Part shown: positions 7,868 to 17,290 of the stretch, in pieces
Numbering within the stretch: position 1 is the stretch's first letter
Layout of the letters: each line of letters begins with the position of its first letter
Source of the DNA: Cupriavidus pauculus
GTDB lineage: Bacteria > Pseudomonadota > Gammaproteobacteria > Burkholderiales > Burkholderiaceae
DNA length: 64,000 nucleotides
Assembly (NCBI RefSeq): GCF_022179805.1
Contig: NZ_BPUO01000019.1
Location: 1-64,000, forward strand
Reading direction: 5' to 3'
The notes under the pieces: model-generated
What the model was told of the DNA's origin: nothing
The model's database searches: none
What the model saw: only the letters and a program-made list of their open reading frames with translations
Program-made: the position numbers and the translations under genes

Positions 7868-9847
7868 ATGTCTTTCCCAAAAGCCGGTGTGCCATCGGCC
7901 ATCGCAGCCGCTTGTGCAATCCTCTTGGTCAGCGCCTGTGGCGGTGGCGATAACAATCCTCAAGACACCGGCGCCGGTACCGGCACCACCACCCCGCTCT
8001 CCATTCCTGCCGCACCAGCTGATCCCGCCTTCGTTGACAGCGCTCCTGTCAAGGCGTCAGTACTGCCGTTTGTTGACAATATTGCGACAAATCAGCGAGG
8101 CGACGCGCGTTATGCGACCGCGAATACCAATGCTGGCGTGCGTGTGGTTCAGGGCTTTCTTGATGTCTGGGAGCCTCTGACGCGACTGGTTGATGCTGGC
8201 GCCCCCGCTGCAGCCAATGGGGCGTTCCCTGCCGTCGTGGCTTCTACATGGACTGGTATTCCGAACGACGGCAACCCTGGTGGCTCCGTTACCAATGCTG
8301 CTGTACACAATGCCAACGTTCAATACGTCATTGACGCAACCACTGCGCGTACCGCAGCACAGGCAGAAGCCGCATACTACGATGACCGTCGTGGCAAGAA
8401 CTACAGTGTGACGGATGGCATGGGCCCGCTCACGGCCGCCTGGCGCACCGCTGCTCAGCAGACCACCACCATCACCAGCATTCCTGCCGACGCTACTACC
8501 GTCAAGTACGACGACGGCGGCAACAATACCGGCGTAGCCGGGGCAGCCAACGTGACGTTCGGCGACGTCATCACGATGGTCAACAAGGTTGGCGACAATG
8601 CGTCAACCGAACCGGCAAAGCGCTTCTATAAGTATGCCCGTCCGTTCCGCTGGAGTTCGAGCGTAGTCCTGGCGCCGACGCTTGTGCCTGCCATCAGCGC
8701 GACCCCTGTCACTGATGGTGGATTTATCAGCGGCCACACCGCCGAAGCCCTGCGCAATGCCGTGGTCATGGCTTACCTGGTACCGGAGCGGTTCCAGGAA
8801 ATGCTCAGCCGTGGCATGGAACTGGGTGAAAACCGCATTCTGGCCGGTATGCATTCTCCGCTCGACGTGATTGGCGGACGCATGCTCGGCATTGCTTCGG
8901 CCGCGGCGAACCTTTATGAGCCGGCCAACGCCACGCTGAAGGCCTCGGCCTACAACCAGGCCCATACTGCGTTGATGGCGGCCACCGGCACCACGCCGGC
9001 CACGTTCCGCACCTTTGCGCAGTCGGGTACCGTCAGCAATGACCGCTTTACGGACTACGCCGCGAACAAGGCCAACTTCCTTCGCCGCATGACGTTCGGC
9101 TTCGCCCAGATTGGTTCGGCTACGGCCGACCCGGTGGTGCCTAAGGGGGCCGAGGTCATGCTCGAGACGCGCTTCCCGTACCTGAGCGCCGACCAGCGCC
9201 GCGTAGTACTGAAGACCACCGAGATCGCATCGGGCTATCCGGTCATGGATGACGCGGAAGGCTGGGGCCGCCTGAACTTGTTCGCCGCTGGCGACGGCTA
9301 TGGAGCGTTCAATGGCAACGTCGTAGTGTCGATGGATGCCAGCAAGGGCGGCTTCAATGCCAGCGACATCTGGCGCAACGATATCGCTGGCACAGGCAAG
9401 TTCACGCTCAGCGGCACCGGCAACCTGAAGCTGGGTGGCACGAACACGTATTCTGGTGGCACGCAGGTGGCCGGCGGCGCACTGGAAGCGGTCTCGGCCA
9501 AGGCCTTCGGCACCGGCGACGTCTACCTAGGGGCGGGCTCGGTCATCATCAATGCACCGCAAAGCGTCGCGATTGCCGGCAAGTACACGCAACTGGCCAA
9601 CACGACGCTGGATTTGCGCGTTGGACCCAACGGCCAAGGCCGTATGACCGTGGCAGGCATGACGACAATTGCTGGCGGCACCTTGCACATCGGGTTCGCG
9701 AACGGCTACGCGCCCAAGGCCGGCGACACGATTGCGGTCATTACCGGCAGCAGCATCAAGGGCCAGTTCGCCACAGTTGCTGTGGACGGCTACAAGGCCA
9801 CGCCGGTCTACTCGTCGAACGGCGTGCAAATCCGCATCGTAGGCTAA
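7868..9847 (+). CDS. PAP2/vanadium-haloperoxidase-type phosphatase lipoprotein with beta-strand passenger-like tail
   Basis: 659 residues. Lipobox LVSAC puts the lipidated cysteine at 24, followed by GGG. The acid phosphatase/haloperoxidase signature is complete: K-x6-RP in KYARPFRW (about residue 254), SGH in GFISGHTAEA (about 287) and R-x5-H-SPLD in GENRILAGMHSPLDVIGG (about 322-330). After about residue 470 comes a glycine-rich autotransporter-associated strand repeat (KFTLSGTGNLKLGGTNTYSG GTQ motif), but there is no C-terminal beta barrel. It probably hydrolyses a phosphate monoester or diester outside the cytoplasm. The ATG has a GAGGA ribosome site. It stands alone, with a hairpin directly downstream. 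Confidence 0.88.
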   Translation: MSFPKAGVPSAIAAACAILLVSACGGGDNNPQDTGAGTGTTTPLSIPAAPADPAFVDSAPVKASVLPFVDNIATNQRGDARYATANTNAGVRVVQGFLDVWEPLTRLVDAGAPAAANGAFPAVVASTWTGIPNDGNPGGSVTNAAVHNANVQYVIDATTARTAAQAEAAYYDDRRGKNYSVTDGMGPLTAAWRTAAQQTTTITSIPADATTVKYDDGGNNTGVAGAANVTFGDVITMVNKVGDNASTEPAKRFYKYARPFRWSSSVVLAPTLVPAISATPVTDGGFISGHTAEALRNAVVMAYLVPERFQEMLSRGMELGENRILAGMHSPLDVIGGRMLGIASAAANLYEPANATLKASAYNQAHTALMAATGTTPATFRTFAQSGTVSNDRFTDYAANKANFLRRMTFGFAQIGSATADPVVPKGAEVMLETRFPYLSADQRRVVLKTTEIASGYPVMDDAEGWGRLNLFAAGDGYGAFNGNVVVSMDASKGGFNASDIWRNDIAGTGKFTLSGTGNLKLGGTNTYSGGTQVAGGALEAVSAKAFGTGDVYLGAGSVIINAPQSVAIAGKYTQLANTTLDLRVGPNGQGRMTVAGMTTIAGGTLHIGFANGYAPKAGDTIAVITGSSIKGQFATVAVDGYKATPVYSSNGVQIRIVG

Positions 9848-9868
9848 GCAGGACTGACGACTAGCTAA

Positions 9869-9892
9869 TGCCCTCCCTTCTTCGGGAGGGCA
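9869..9892 (+). terminator. hairpin downstream of the PAP2 gene
   Basis: Perfect 9-bp stem TGCCCTCCC / GGGAGGGCA with a 6-base loop, 21 bases after the stop codon. There is no T-run after it, so it may be a weak terminator or an mRNA-stabilising hairpin. Confidence 0.5.
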
Positions 9893-10122
9893 AGGCCCCG
9901 CGTCTAGCCCAGCAAGTCGACCTCCGAGATCCCCGAGTACGCCGAGGAAGCGCGCAAGACGCGGTCGGGATGCAACGGCAAAGAAGCGTGGCGTGCCTAC
10001 TTCATTGAGCGGCATCAATCTCGCGACGCGGGCGGCTCAGGACACGCGAGAAGATCATTGAAAGCCAACCGCGGGAGAGAATTAGCAATGTCCGCGTTCT
10101 TGAACGTGCTAGCTGCCTGACG

Positions 10123-10365
10123 CTAGCGAGGCGAGGATGCCAGACTGGCGTCTGCTCGATCGTGGCCGCTCCACGTCAGACGCCACGCCATATTTGGGGT
10201 TTTTTCCACCAGTCCATGGTCCTGCAGGAGCAGGAGATGATGGGCAATTCTGGAAGGATCGACATTGCCAATAGCTTTGCCAAGCTGAAGATCGGTCATC
10301 GATGCCTGCATCTCGGCCCGCAGCGCCAAGAGGATTCTATCCAACAAAGATTTGTCTCGCTGCAT
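10123..10365 (-). CDS. small winged-helix-like protein (DUF2513-like)
   Basis: 80 residues: MQRDKSLLDRILLALRAEMQ, then HHLLLLQDHGLVEK and WRLTWSGHD. The layout (helix, IAHHLLLLQDHGLV recognition-like helix, WRLTWSGHD wing) is that of DUF2513-type proteins, which resemble a single winged helix. The ATG at 10365 has GAGGTG four bases upstream; a GTG six bases earlier is possible. It may bind DNA, but no partner is obvious. It is followed by nothing on the same strand until the PAP2 region. Confidence 0.6.
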   Translation of the reverse strand: MQRDKSLLDRILLALRAEMQASMTDLQLGKAIGNVDPSRIAHHLLLLQDHGLVEKTPNMAWRLTWSGHDRADASLASSPR

Positions 10366-10674
10366 TTTCACCTCGGACCTTATTGGCTTACGCCGGGCAT
10401 TGTTTCCTGCTTCGTGGATTTGAATGCTATGTGGGATCCAAAGTTATATTCTCGCCCGGACTTGGACGAAGATGGCCTATTCCAAAATGGCGTCAACAAT
10501 GACCGCTGTTTCAGGGAACGCGGAAACGTCGCATTCCCTGAAAGCTTGTGACGATAATTGATGCATGCACTTCCTCGATGTTGCCGCGTTCTTCGCTGCC
10601 ACAAGGCTAGAACGGACTAGAGCTCTATTGCCATGAGGACCAAGCATACGCGGATATGCCGGAATGTGTCCGAA

Positions 10675-10941
10675 TTACTTTCGCTGCAATGTAGCAACAT
10701 CATCGCGAGCCTTTGCCTCTCCATAGTCAAGCGCCGCATCAACGCTACGAAAGTAGTTGACACCGTCGATGAGATCGTAGGAATGTACGCTGTGAAGATC
10801 GCCTCTGACGGGCTTGCAATCCGTACAGGCAAGCGAGTAGCGCACGACGTAGCCAACCGTTCCGGCCAACTGAGCGAGACCGTGGTGTTGCTCCGCTTCG
10901 ATCAACACTTCATATTCACCAATTGTGGCGCGTCGTTGCAT
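10675..10941 (-). CDS. small orphan protein, family D (copy 1)
   Basis: 88 residues, ATG at 10941 with a strong GGAGGT site. It starts MQRRATIGEYEVLIEAEQHH and ends FRSVDAALDYGEAKARDDVA. It shares the layout of the other short proteins in this window: an N-terminal strand around a Tyr, a central beta region, then an Ala-rich C-terminal helix. Its start overlaps the end of the family C gene by 40 bases, so the two are translationally coupled. A decayed paralogue lies at 26035-26300 in the same relation to a second family C gene. Function unknown. Confidence 0.65.
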   Translation of the reverse strand: MQRRATIGEYEVLIEAEQHHGLAQLAGTVGYVVRYSLACTDCKPVRGDLHSVHSYDLIDGVNYFRSVDAALDYGEAKARDDVATLQRK

Positions 10942-11210
10942 ATCTGACCTCCGCTCTCGACCTCCGCTCTTTCATCCGGTCCAAGAATCACGTCCACCGC
11001 GGCCCGTCCCCCCAACTCCGCCACCAGGTAAGCCCAACGCCTGGAGTACGGCCCACCAAAGACTTTGATTCGCTTGCCAATCGCCGCAACGCCTGGCGGA
11101 CTCATGGGCCCCTCAACCTGGAACCAGACGTCGAACGTGTCCACGGATGCCAGATTGAGATCAACATGGATATCGAAGCCACGGTACTCCGTCACGCGAT
11201 CCATAGCCAT
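10902..11210 (-). CDS. small orphan protein, family C (copy 1)
   Basis: 102 residues from the ATG at 11210 (GAAGG site). The core is YRGFDIHVDLNLASVDTF, then DVWFQVEGP, KRIKVFGGPYSRRWAYLVAE and AAVDVILGPDE. It is about 85 percent identical by eye to the 26328-26564 copy, but that copy stops right after GPDE, whereas this one runs on for about 22 residues into the family D start. The predicted fold is strand-strand-strand-helix. A third copy at 34898-35132 is frameshifted. Cytoplasmic; function unknown. Confidence 0.7.
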   Translation of the reverse strand: MAMDRVTEYRGFDIHVDLNLASVDTFDVWFQVEGPMSPPGVAAIGKRIKVFGGPYSRRWAYLVAELGGRAAVDVILGPDERAEVESGGQICNDAPQLVNMKC

Positions 11211-11952
11211 CTTCAACCTTCCATTAAGTGTGGCGCCGGCGGCGGCAAGCGCGCCAACGAAAATTCCAGTGACCGCAACCTCTTCACGGTGCGCCGTCAG
11301 ACTGACGTCCATCGTCGGCAATCTGTCGACGGGCTGATTGTGGCGTTGGACACCACGGCCCCGCGACGAGTGCAGGGCGCCGGCCAAATCGCCGGATTGC
11401 GCTTGTGCCAGTCGCGCCGAGGCAGTGTCTCTCAGACTGAAATATGGCGACGTCCGCGTGGACCATTTTTCAGCACTGCCGTCGCTAGGCCAGCCGAGCC
11501 GTCATGGGCACCGAGCTTCCATTGCCAGCAGGTAATCATTTCCACCACTATCGCATTGCTCAGAATTTTTACGGCATCCTCATCACGATGAGAGCACGGC
11601 TCCGCCCGCCTAAAGCGTGGAAGCGCAGCAACGATTGCAGAGACCAGCTTTGCGATTGGTCTTGCGGACAAGAGTCCTCCACGCCAGACATCGACTCCAT
11701 CGATCCTGGAGAAAGACTGGCTTGCTTTACTGCTAGGGGACTGAGCGAACGGCGGTCGCCGCGTGGCATCTTGCATGAAATTTCCCGGGATCCCCATGAG
11801 TGACTTCAGGAGTCACCAGTCCTAAGACGTCATCGAGGGGGAAGGCCCGGAAACGAAGATAGGCGAACCAGAAGCACTTGGCTTCTGAAACACTTCACCT
11901 AGCAGTATAGGGGTGCGATGCACCCCGTCCTAACCCGCTTACAAATTGTGTC

Positions 11953-12636
11953 CTGCTCAGGCTACGTGCGAACAAGGGCCCTCTGGGCATCCATTATGAA
12001 ACGTTGGTAGACATCGATCACCGTCTGGACGACGGCATGTCGCTAACCGTGGTACCCGTCGCCAAACTCCCCTTCGAGGTACTTTCGTACCTGGCGCCGA
12101 GCCAGTATTGCGAATCCGACCGCATGATGAAGTTCGCGATGTGCGAGTTTGGCCGCATGCGCCCGGGTCATTCGCGCGTTCATGCGATTCGAGAGTGGGT
12201 ACGCAACCATGTGCGCTTTCTTTCGCGACCCACCAATGAGCGGACCTGGGCGATCGATACGATTGTCGAACGCACCGGCGAATGCCGGGACTTTTCCCAC
12301 CTGATGATCGCAATCTGCCGGGCACTGAGTATTCCGGCCCGTATGTCCAGCAGCGTGGACTATGGCGCCGATCCTGCGCTGGGCGCGCCGGACTTTCACG
12401 CGGTGGTCGAGGTGTTCCTTTCAGGTGGGTGGTACCTCCTCGATCCTTCGGGGGTGTCCATTCCCACTGGCCTGCTGCGCATTGGCACCGGACGGGATGC
12501 TTCCGACATTCCGTTTGCCGCCATATTCGGCAAGGTTGAATCGAAGCGGCCCTTTGTCGCGATCCAACCTATATCTGACCCGGCTGACGGGATCGACCTG
12601 CCGCTCGCAACGACAAGCGCCATCTCCACCTGGTGA
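11953..12636 (+). pseudogene. 5'-truncated transglutaminase-like gene
   Basis: About 228 codons that match residues ~60-286 of the intact gene at 37328-38188: NKGPLGIHYETLVDIDHRLDDG, YCESDRMM, GECRDFSHLMIAICRALSIPAR, DFHAVVEVFL and WYLLDPSGVSIPTGLLRIGTG. The catalytic Cys-His-Asp triad is still present. The N-terminal ~60 residues and any ATG are missing: homology starts exactly where the segmental duplication ends. Translation from the TTG at 12004 could give a 210-residue protein, but loss of the N-terminal domain argues for a relic. Confidence 0.8.
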
Positions 12637-12642
12637 CCGGCA

Positions 12643-12717
12643 TTAGCGCGCTTCGCCTTTCATCCCCTCAACTTCCATGGTGGCATTCCAATCCTCGTAA
12701 GACGCAAGCAGAGGTTC
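12643..12717 (-). pseudogene. C-terminal fragment of the 37003-type small gene
   Basis: The minus-strand frame ends SYEDWNATMEVEGMKGEAR, matching the end of the 105-residue protein at 37003-37320 (EEWNAAMETESMKGGRR). Only about 24 codons are recognisable. It converges on the truncated transglutaminase, the same arrangement as at 37 kb but inverted. Confidence 0.65.
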
Positions 12718-13095
12718 GCCGACCGTCGTCGCCCTCCGTCGGACTCGACGGCTGTAGAGGCTCCCGGAGCAATCGCGAAGCCCAGTTGGCCGATACAACT
12801 TTCCGACGTTACACCGCAAGAACGAGGGCGCCTGAGCGCGCCGTCTCACGGGATTTTTGGCTGTTCGACCAGTACCCCAGTAGATTCGCCACATCACATC
12901 GGCGCGAGCCTGCTTGTCCGACAAAACATCCATTCATGAAACTACAAGGCGAATTTCAATCCGTATTGAGCTACTGTGGTAGAGGGCTAATGCTACGCAG
13001 GTGCTTGCCACTCGTTGATCGTCCTCGCTTCGTCGAACCTGGCCTGGCCTTGGTGATCTTGCTTGTGCAGATCGCTGTCAGATCAGGGGGAAGTC
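12718..13095. other. intergenic, no gene seen
   Basis: About 380 bases between the relic and the glycosyltransferase. It should contain the promoter of the glycosyltransferase operon; no convincing boxes or frames are visible. Confidence 0.35.
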
Positions 13096-14175
13096 ATGAG
13101 AATTGCACAGATTGCTCCGCTGGCGGAGCGGTGCCCACCCAGTCTATACGGTGGCACTGAGCGCATCGTTTCCTATTTAACGGAAGAACTGGTGCGCCAG
13201 GGTCACAATGTGACGTTGTTCGCTAGCGGCGACTCAGTGACTACAGCCAGGCTGATTCCGAGTTGCGAAGTCGCTTTGCGTCTCGGGGCGCAGATGCGCG
13301 ACCCGTTGCCCTATTACATGATGATGCTCGACGACGTACTGGTACGGGCGTGCGAGTTCGATGTGCTGCATTTTCATATTGACATGTTGCACTATCCGTC
13401 GTTGCGGCATTTGCAACCCCGTGTTATCACGACATTGCATGGACGACTGGACCTCGCGGATCTTCTTCCGTTCTACACGCGCTTCCCGCAATTTCCCCTT
13501 GTGTCTGTCTCGACCGCTCAGCGAGCCCCCATGCCTGCCGTCAATTGGGCCGGCACGGTCCTGCACGGTTTGCCTGCGGGGTTGCTGGCCTACCGCGCGA
13601 AGCCTGTCGGCGGTTATCTCGCATTCCTCGGGCGCATTTCGCCGGAGAAGCGCCCGGATCATGCCATCAACATTGCCGTACGGGCAGGACTTCCACTTAA
13701 GCTTGCCGCCAAGATTGATGAGGTCGACCGGGCCTACTGGGAGGGTATTGTGCAGCCACTGCTGGCACAAAGTCCCGGGTGCGAGTACATCGGCGAGATC
13801 GGCGAGCATGAGAAATCCGAGTTCCTGGGCAACGCTACGGCCCTCCTGTTCCCCATAGCGTGGCCGGAGCCCTTCGGCCTGGTCATGATCGAGGCCATGG
13901 CCTGCGGCACCCCGGTAGTCGCATTCCGGTGCGGATCGGTATGCGAGGTCATTGACCCCGGCGTGAGCGGCTACGTCGTCGAGACCGTCGATGACGCCGT
14001 CGCCGCCGTGCAGCGGATTACCGAGTTGCCACGTGCGGGCGTACGCGCCGCATTCGATGCGCGCTTCACCGTGGAACGCATGGCGCGCGACTACGTGCGG
14101 ATCTACCAGAATCTGGCTCACCGCCACACGCGCGCCGTCCCACGCGACGAGCCCGACGAGCTCGAGTTAGCCTAA
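13096..14175 (+). CDS. glycosyltransferase family 4 protein
   Basis: 359 residues; the ATG at 13096 has GGGGGAAG upstream. The N-terminal domain starts MRIAQIAPLAERCPPSLYGG, with the glycine-rich acceptor loop. The C-terminal domain shows FLGRISPEKRPD and the GT4 E-x7-E motif in EPFGLVMIEAMACGTPV. A retaining transferase using a nucleotide sugar is expected; the acceptor is unknown. It is cytoplasmic with no membrane segment. It lies 11 bases before an amylo-1,6-glucosidase-type gene, which suggests a joint role in alpha-glucan or trehalose-like polymer metabolism, often stress related. Confidence 0.9.
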   Translation: MRIAQIAPLAERCPPSLYGGTERIVSYLTEELVRQGHNVTLFASGDSVTTARLIPSCEVALRLGAQMRDPLPYYMMMLDDVLVRACEFDVLHFHIDMLHYPSLRHLQPRVITTLHGRLDLADLLPFYTRFPQFPLVSVSTAQRAPMPAVNWAGTVLHGLPAGLLAYRAKPVGGYLAFLGRISPEKRPDHAINIAVRAGLPLKLAAKIDEVDRAYWEGIVQPLLAQSPGCEYIGEIGEHEKSEFLGNATALLFPIAWPEPFGLVMIEAMACGTPVVAFRCGSVCEVIDPGVSGYVVETVDDAVAAVQRITELPRAGVRAAFDARFTVERMARDYVRIYQNLAHRHTRAVPRDEPDELELA

Positions 14176-14186
14176 CCGAGGATGCC

Positions 14187-16394
14187 ATGCCACTCGATCC
14201 GTATCCAAGCGGAGATGCGATGCTGGTCGCAGGCTCACTTCATGTCGCCCAGTTCTATATTCCTACCAACGCCTCCCTGCAGGAGCGTCGGCCGCGCACA
14301 CTCAAGCATGGCGACACCTTCGGTTTGTTCGATCACAATGGCGATGCTATTGGCGCGGCCGGAAGCCCGGAGGGGCTTTACCACCTCGACACCCGCCATC
14401 TCTCGTTTCTGCAGTTGAGCATCGATGGCGCTCGTCCAATGCTGTTGTCTTCCACACTGAGCGACGACAATTCTGCATTGACGTGCGATCTGACCAATCC
14501 GGATCTGTCCGACCACGACGGCAATTTGCGGATGGAACGCGATCTGATCCACATACGACGCACCAGATTCTTGTGGAATGGTACGTGCTACGAACGACTG
14601 GTAGTACACAGCTTCGACGAATCTCCCCGGCGACTGCGCATCGACATTAGTTTTGCGGCCGACTTCGCCGACCTATTCGAGGTGCGCGGTGCCACGCGCG
14701 CGCGCCGTGGCACCTTGGAGAATACCATCGTGTCATCAGATGCCGTTGCCTTGAGCTATATGGGCCTGGACAACGTCCTGCGGACCACGCAACTGAGCTT
14801 TCATCCGACACCGGACAACCTGACAGAAAACTGCGCGAGCTTCGAGTTGACGCTCGACCCCATGTCGTTGCAGCGGTTGACTGTCGAGATTCGTTGCATT
14901 TCGCTGCCCGAAGCCTCCGCCGGGCGCACGACATTCCTTTCCGCGCTGCGGCGATCTAGGCGGGAGTTGCAGCACATGGCGCGCCGCGAAGCGTCCATCG
15001 CGACGTCCAACGAATCGTTCAATGAGCTGGTGCGTCGCAGCGTGTCCGATCTGCGCATGCTGCTGACTAACACGCCGCATGGCCCCTACCCTTATGCCGG
15101 CATCCCGTGGTTCAGCACCGCCTTCGGGCGCGACGCGATCATCACCGCGTTGCAGACTCTATGGCTCGATCCACAGATTGCCCGCGGTGTGCTGCAATAC
15201 CTCGCGGCATGGCAGGCGACCTCGATCGATGCCAGCTCGGATGCCGAGCCAGGCAAGATCCTTCACGAGACACGGCATGGCGAGATGGCCCGGCTCGGAG
15301 AGGTTCCCTTCGGGCTCTACTACGGCAGCGTCGACGCAACGCCGTTATATGTGGTCCTCGCTGGCGCTTATCTCCAGCGTACCGGCGACATCGAGACGAT
15401 TCGTGCGCTATGGCCGAAAATTCGCGCCGCACTTGACTGGATCCACACGTATGGCGACCGGGATGGTGATCTGTTCGTCGAGTACGGCAGGCAATCGCCG
15501 GAGGGTCTGATCAATCAGGGTTGGAAGGATAGTCGCGATTCCGTCTTTCACGCCGATGGCCGTCTCGCGCCAGGCCCCATCGCGCTGGTCGAGGTCCAAG
15601 CCTATACGTATGGCGCATGGCAGGCCGGTGCTGCGATCTGCGCGGCATTCGGCGACACAGCCGGCGCCGCGGCGTATGCCGCCAGGGCAGAAGCGCTGCG
15701 CGACGCATTTGACGCGCGATTCTACGATGAGGGGCTGGGTACATATGCCATGGCGCTCGATGGCGACAAAGAACTCTGCAGGGTGCGGAGCTCCAACGCC
15801 GGCCATACACTTTTCACCGGCATCGCAAGACCGGAACGTGCAGAGTCAGTGGTTGCGAAGCTGATGGACAGCACCGCGTTCTGCGGATGGGGCGTCCGCA
15901 CTGTCTCGTCCGACGCCGCGCGCTTCAATCCCATGAGCTACCACAATGGCTCCGTCTGGCCTCACGACAACGCGCTGATCGCGGCAGGTATGGCTCGTTA
16001 TGGCCATCATGCCGAGGCCATCCGAATCTTCGAAGGGCTGTTCTCGGCATCGAACTACATCGATCAACGCCGGCTTCCAGAGTTGTTCTGCGGATTTCCG
16101 CGGCAGCGTAGTCAGGGGCCAACGTTCTACCCAGTCGCCTGCTCACCTCAGGCATGGGCTGCCGCAGCGCCGCTACTGCTTCTCCAAGCCTGCCTCGGTC
16201 TGGATTTCGATCCGACAGAGCCCGCCATCACATTCGATACACCAACGCTGCCATCATTCCTTGACGAGGTGTTGCTGAGCGACTTGACGGCAGGCGACGG
16301 TAGCGTGGACGTAGCAGTCCGACGGTTGGGCAAGCGAGTGGTCGTCGACGTTGTCGAGCGGCGGGGTTCCGCCCGGATACTGACCAGAGCTTAG
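14187..16394 (+). CDS. amylo-alpha-1,6-glucosidase family protein (glycogen debranching type)
   Basis: 735 residues; the ATG at 14187 has CGAGGA upstream. An N-terminal beta-rich domain (KHGDTFGLFDHNGDA, GLYHLDTRHLSFLQL) is followed by an (alpha/alpha)6 barrel with GIPWFSTAFGRDAIITALQTLW, NQGWKDSRDSVFHADG, and EVQAYTYGAW and NGSVWPHDNALIA. These are conserved in bacterial debranching-like glycoside hydrolases. No signal peptide, so it is cytoplasmic. Together with the preceding GT4 gene it forms a two-gene operon. The exact substrate linkage is not provable from sequence. Confidence 0.9.
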   Translation: MPLDPYPSGDAMLVAGSLHVAQFYIPTNASLQERRPRTLKHGDTFGLFDHNGDAIGAAGSPEGLYHLDTRHLSFLQLSIDGARPMLLSSTLSDDNSALTCDLTNPDLSDHDGNLRMERDLIHIRRTRFLWNGTCYERLVVHSFDESPRRLRIDISFAADFADLFEVRGATRARRGTLENTIVSSDAVALSYMGLDNVLRTTQLSFHPTPDNLTENCASFELTLDPMSLQRLTVEIRCISLPEASAGRTTFLSALRRSRRELQHMARREASIATSNESFNELVRRSVSDLRMLLTNTPHGPYPYAGIPWFSTAFGRDAIITALQTLWLDPQIARGVLQYLAAWQATSIDASSDAEPGKILHETRHGEMARLGEVPFGLYYGSVDATPLYVVLAGAYLQRTGDIETIRALWPKIRAALDWIHTYGDRDGDLFVEYGRQSPEGLINQGWKDSRDSVFHADGRLAPGPIALVEVQAYTYGAWQAGAAICAAFGDTAGAAAYAARAEALRDAFDARFYDEGLGTYAMALDGDKELCRVRSSNAGHTLFTGIARPERAESVVAKLMDSTAFCGWGVRTVSSDAARFNPMSYHNGSVWPHDNALIAAGMARYGHHAEAIRIFEGLFSASNYIDQRRLPELFCGFPRQRSQGPTFYPVACSPQAWAAAAPLLLLQACLGLDFDPTEPAITFDTPTLPSFLDEVLLSDLTAGDGSVDVAVRRLGKRVVVDVVERRGSARILTRA

Positions 16395-16790
16395 CCAAGA
16401 CGTCGCTTTCGGCCCGGCGCGACACATCACGCGCCATGCGCACTGCTGCAGGGGGGCACAAGCGCTTTCGGATTTTCTTTCCGTTGATCGCAATTCCGAA
16501 TTGGCACGGAAGTCCCGGTAAGTTCAGCGTGCTTGTAGAGCAGGCGGCCTTTCACTATGGCAAGTTCGCTGTCGACGTTATTCAGGGACTGGCTTAGCCC
16601 AAGATCGTAAAGATGCGCCATCGCACGCAAGGGGGTTACATGTCGCAAATGCCGGAAAACAAGTTATCGTCAACGACAGCGAACAAATCAACGACGACCG
16701 GGCAGCAGCGATTGCTGATGGACCTTGATATATATTGAGCGCACTACGATCGGAGGGGCCAGGCCATTTAGCGCTTGTACGCCGCCCGTC
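16395..16790. other. intergenic with one doubtful small frame
   Basis: About 400 bases. A minus-strand frame 16427-16621 would encode 64 residues starting MAHLYDLGLSQSLNNVDSEL with reasonable codon use, but it has no clear ribosome site and no family I recognise. I leave it uncalled. Confidence 0.3.
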
Positions 16791-17075
16791 TCACAGGCCG
16801 ACGATGGACCCGCCCGTGATCCGCCCTTCGATGATGTCTTCCCCGTGCTGAACGGCAGCGCGCTTGGCCGACCCGATGTCTGCCCACTGCGCATCCGGTA
16901 CCTGGAACACGCGCCCGCTCTGCGCCGACGGCTCTATCCCCTCGCGACAAATCACGACCGAGGCGCTGTAGCTGCGGTCCGGACGTCGCTCATGCCATTC
17001 GCGCGGCGGATCGTACTTGTAGACGAGCGGGTACAGGTCAAAACCGTTGCTGTTTGCTGCTGGATAAGTGTCCAT
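16791..17075 (-). CDS. small orphan protein, family A (copy 1)
   Basis: 94 residues; the ATG at 17075 has GGAG seven bases upstream. It is about 60 percent identical by eye to 30516-30800: both start MD-YPAA-S-GFD-YPLVY, share SASVVICREG and F-VPD--W, and end with an AKRAAV--GEDII-G helix. It is divergent from a family B gene, with an 11-bp inverted repeat between them. No signal peptide. Function unknown; conservation between copies argues it is a real protein. Confidence 0.75.
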   Translation of the reverse strand: MDTYPAANSNGFDLYPLVYKYDPPREWHERRPDRSYSASVVICREGIEPSAQSGRVFQVPDAQWADIGSAKRAAVQHGEDIIEGRITGGSIVGL

Positions 17076-17133
17076 GAAACGCTCCCGTTGGGTAGGATAC
17101 CCACTCTACGCTGATTCTCCGTCGGCGCCGGCT

Positions 17134-17166
17134 TTTATTTGCGCATGCAGGTCCCGCGCAAATAAA
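17134..17166. promoter_or_regulatory. inverted repeat between divergent small genes
   Basis: Perfect 11-bp inverted repeat TTTATTTGCGC / GCGCAAATAAA with an 11-base loop. It lies between the starts of the family A gene (minus) and the family B gene (plus). It could be an operator or a transcript hairpin; no T-run supports a pure terminator on either strand. Confidence 0.5.
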
Positions 17167-17290
17167 CACGCGTGGTATAGGACAACGGCTGACATCCCTG
17201 CCTTTCTTTCGGGCGCAGGCTGAAGTTGCCTCGCCACCTACCGGCGGCGCCGGCCAGCCGCCGCTTCGGCCAAAATTTCCGGAGAGGCAA

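Larger units (their letters stand above)
10630..11952. repeat. segmental duplication, copy 1
   Basis: This stretch aligns along its length with 26000-26860. Shared landmarks include GACCAAGCA..C..GATATGCC at the left, the family D and C genes, GAGTGACTTCAGG..TCA, CAGTATAGGG and TTACAAATTG at the right end. 11211-11952 holds no confident gene; a minus-strand frame at 11432-11797 has no ribosome site. A small hairpin GGGGTGC/GCACCCC lies at 11909-11925. The right end abuts the truncated transglutaminase. Confidence 0.65.

Noticed and set aside
9527..10018. 163-residue minus-strand open frame opposite the PAP2 gene
   Set aside because: Antisense shadow of a well-supported gene, without its own ribosome site.
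11432..11797. 121-residue minus-strand open frame in the duplicated segment
   Set aside because: No ribosome site or family, and the equivalent region in the second copy is largely deleted, so it is probably not a gene.
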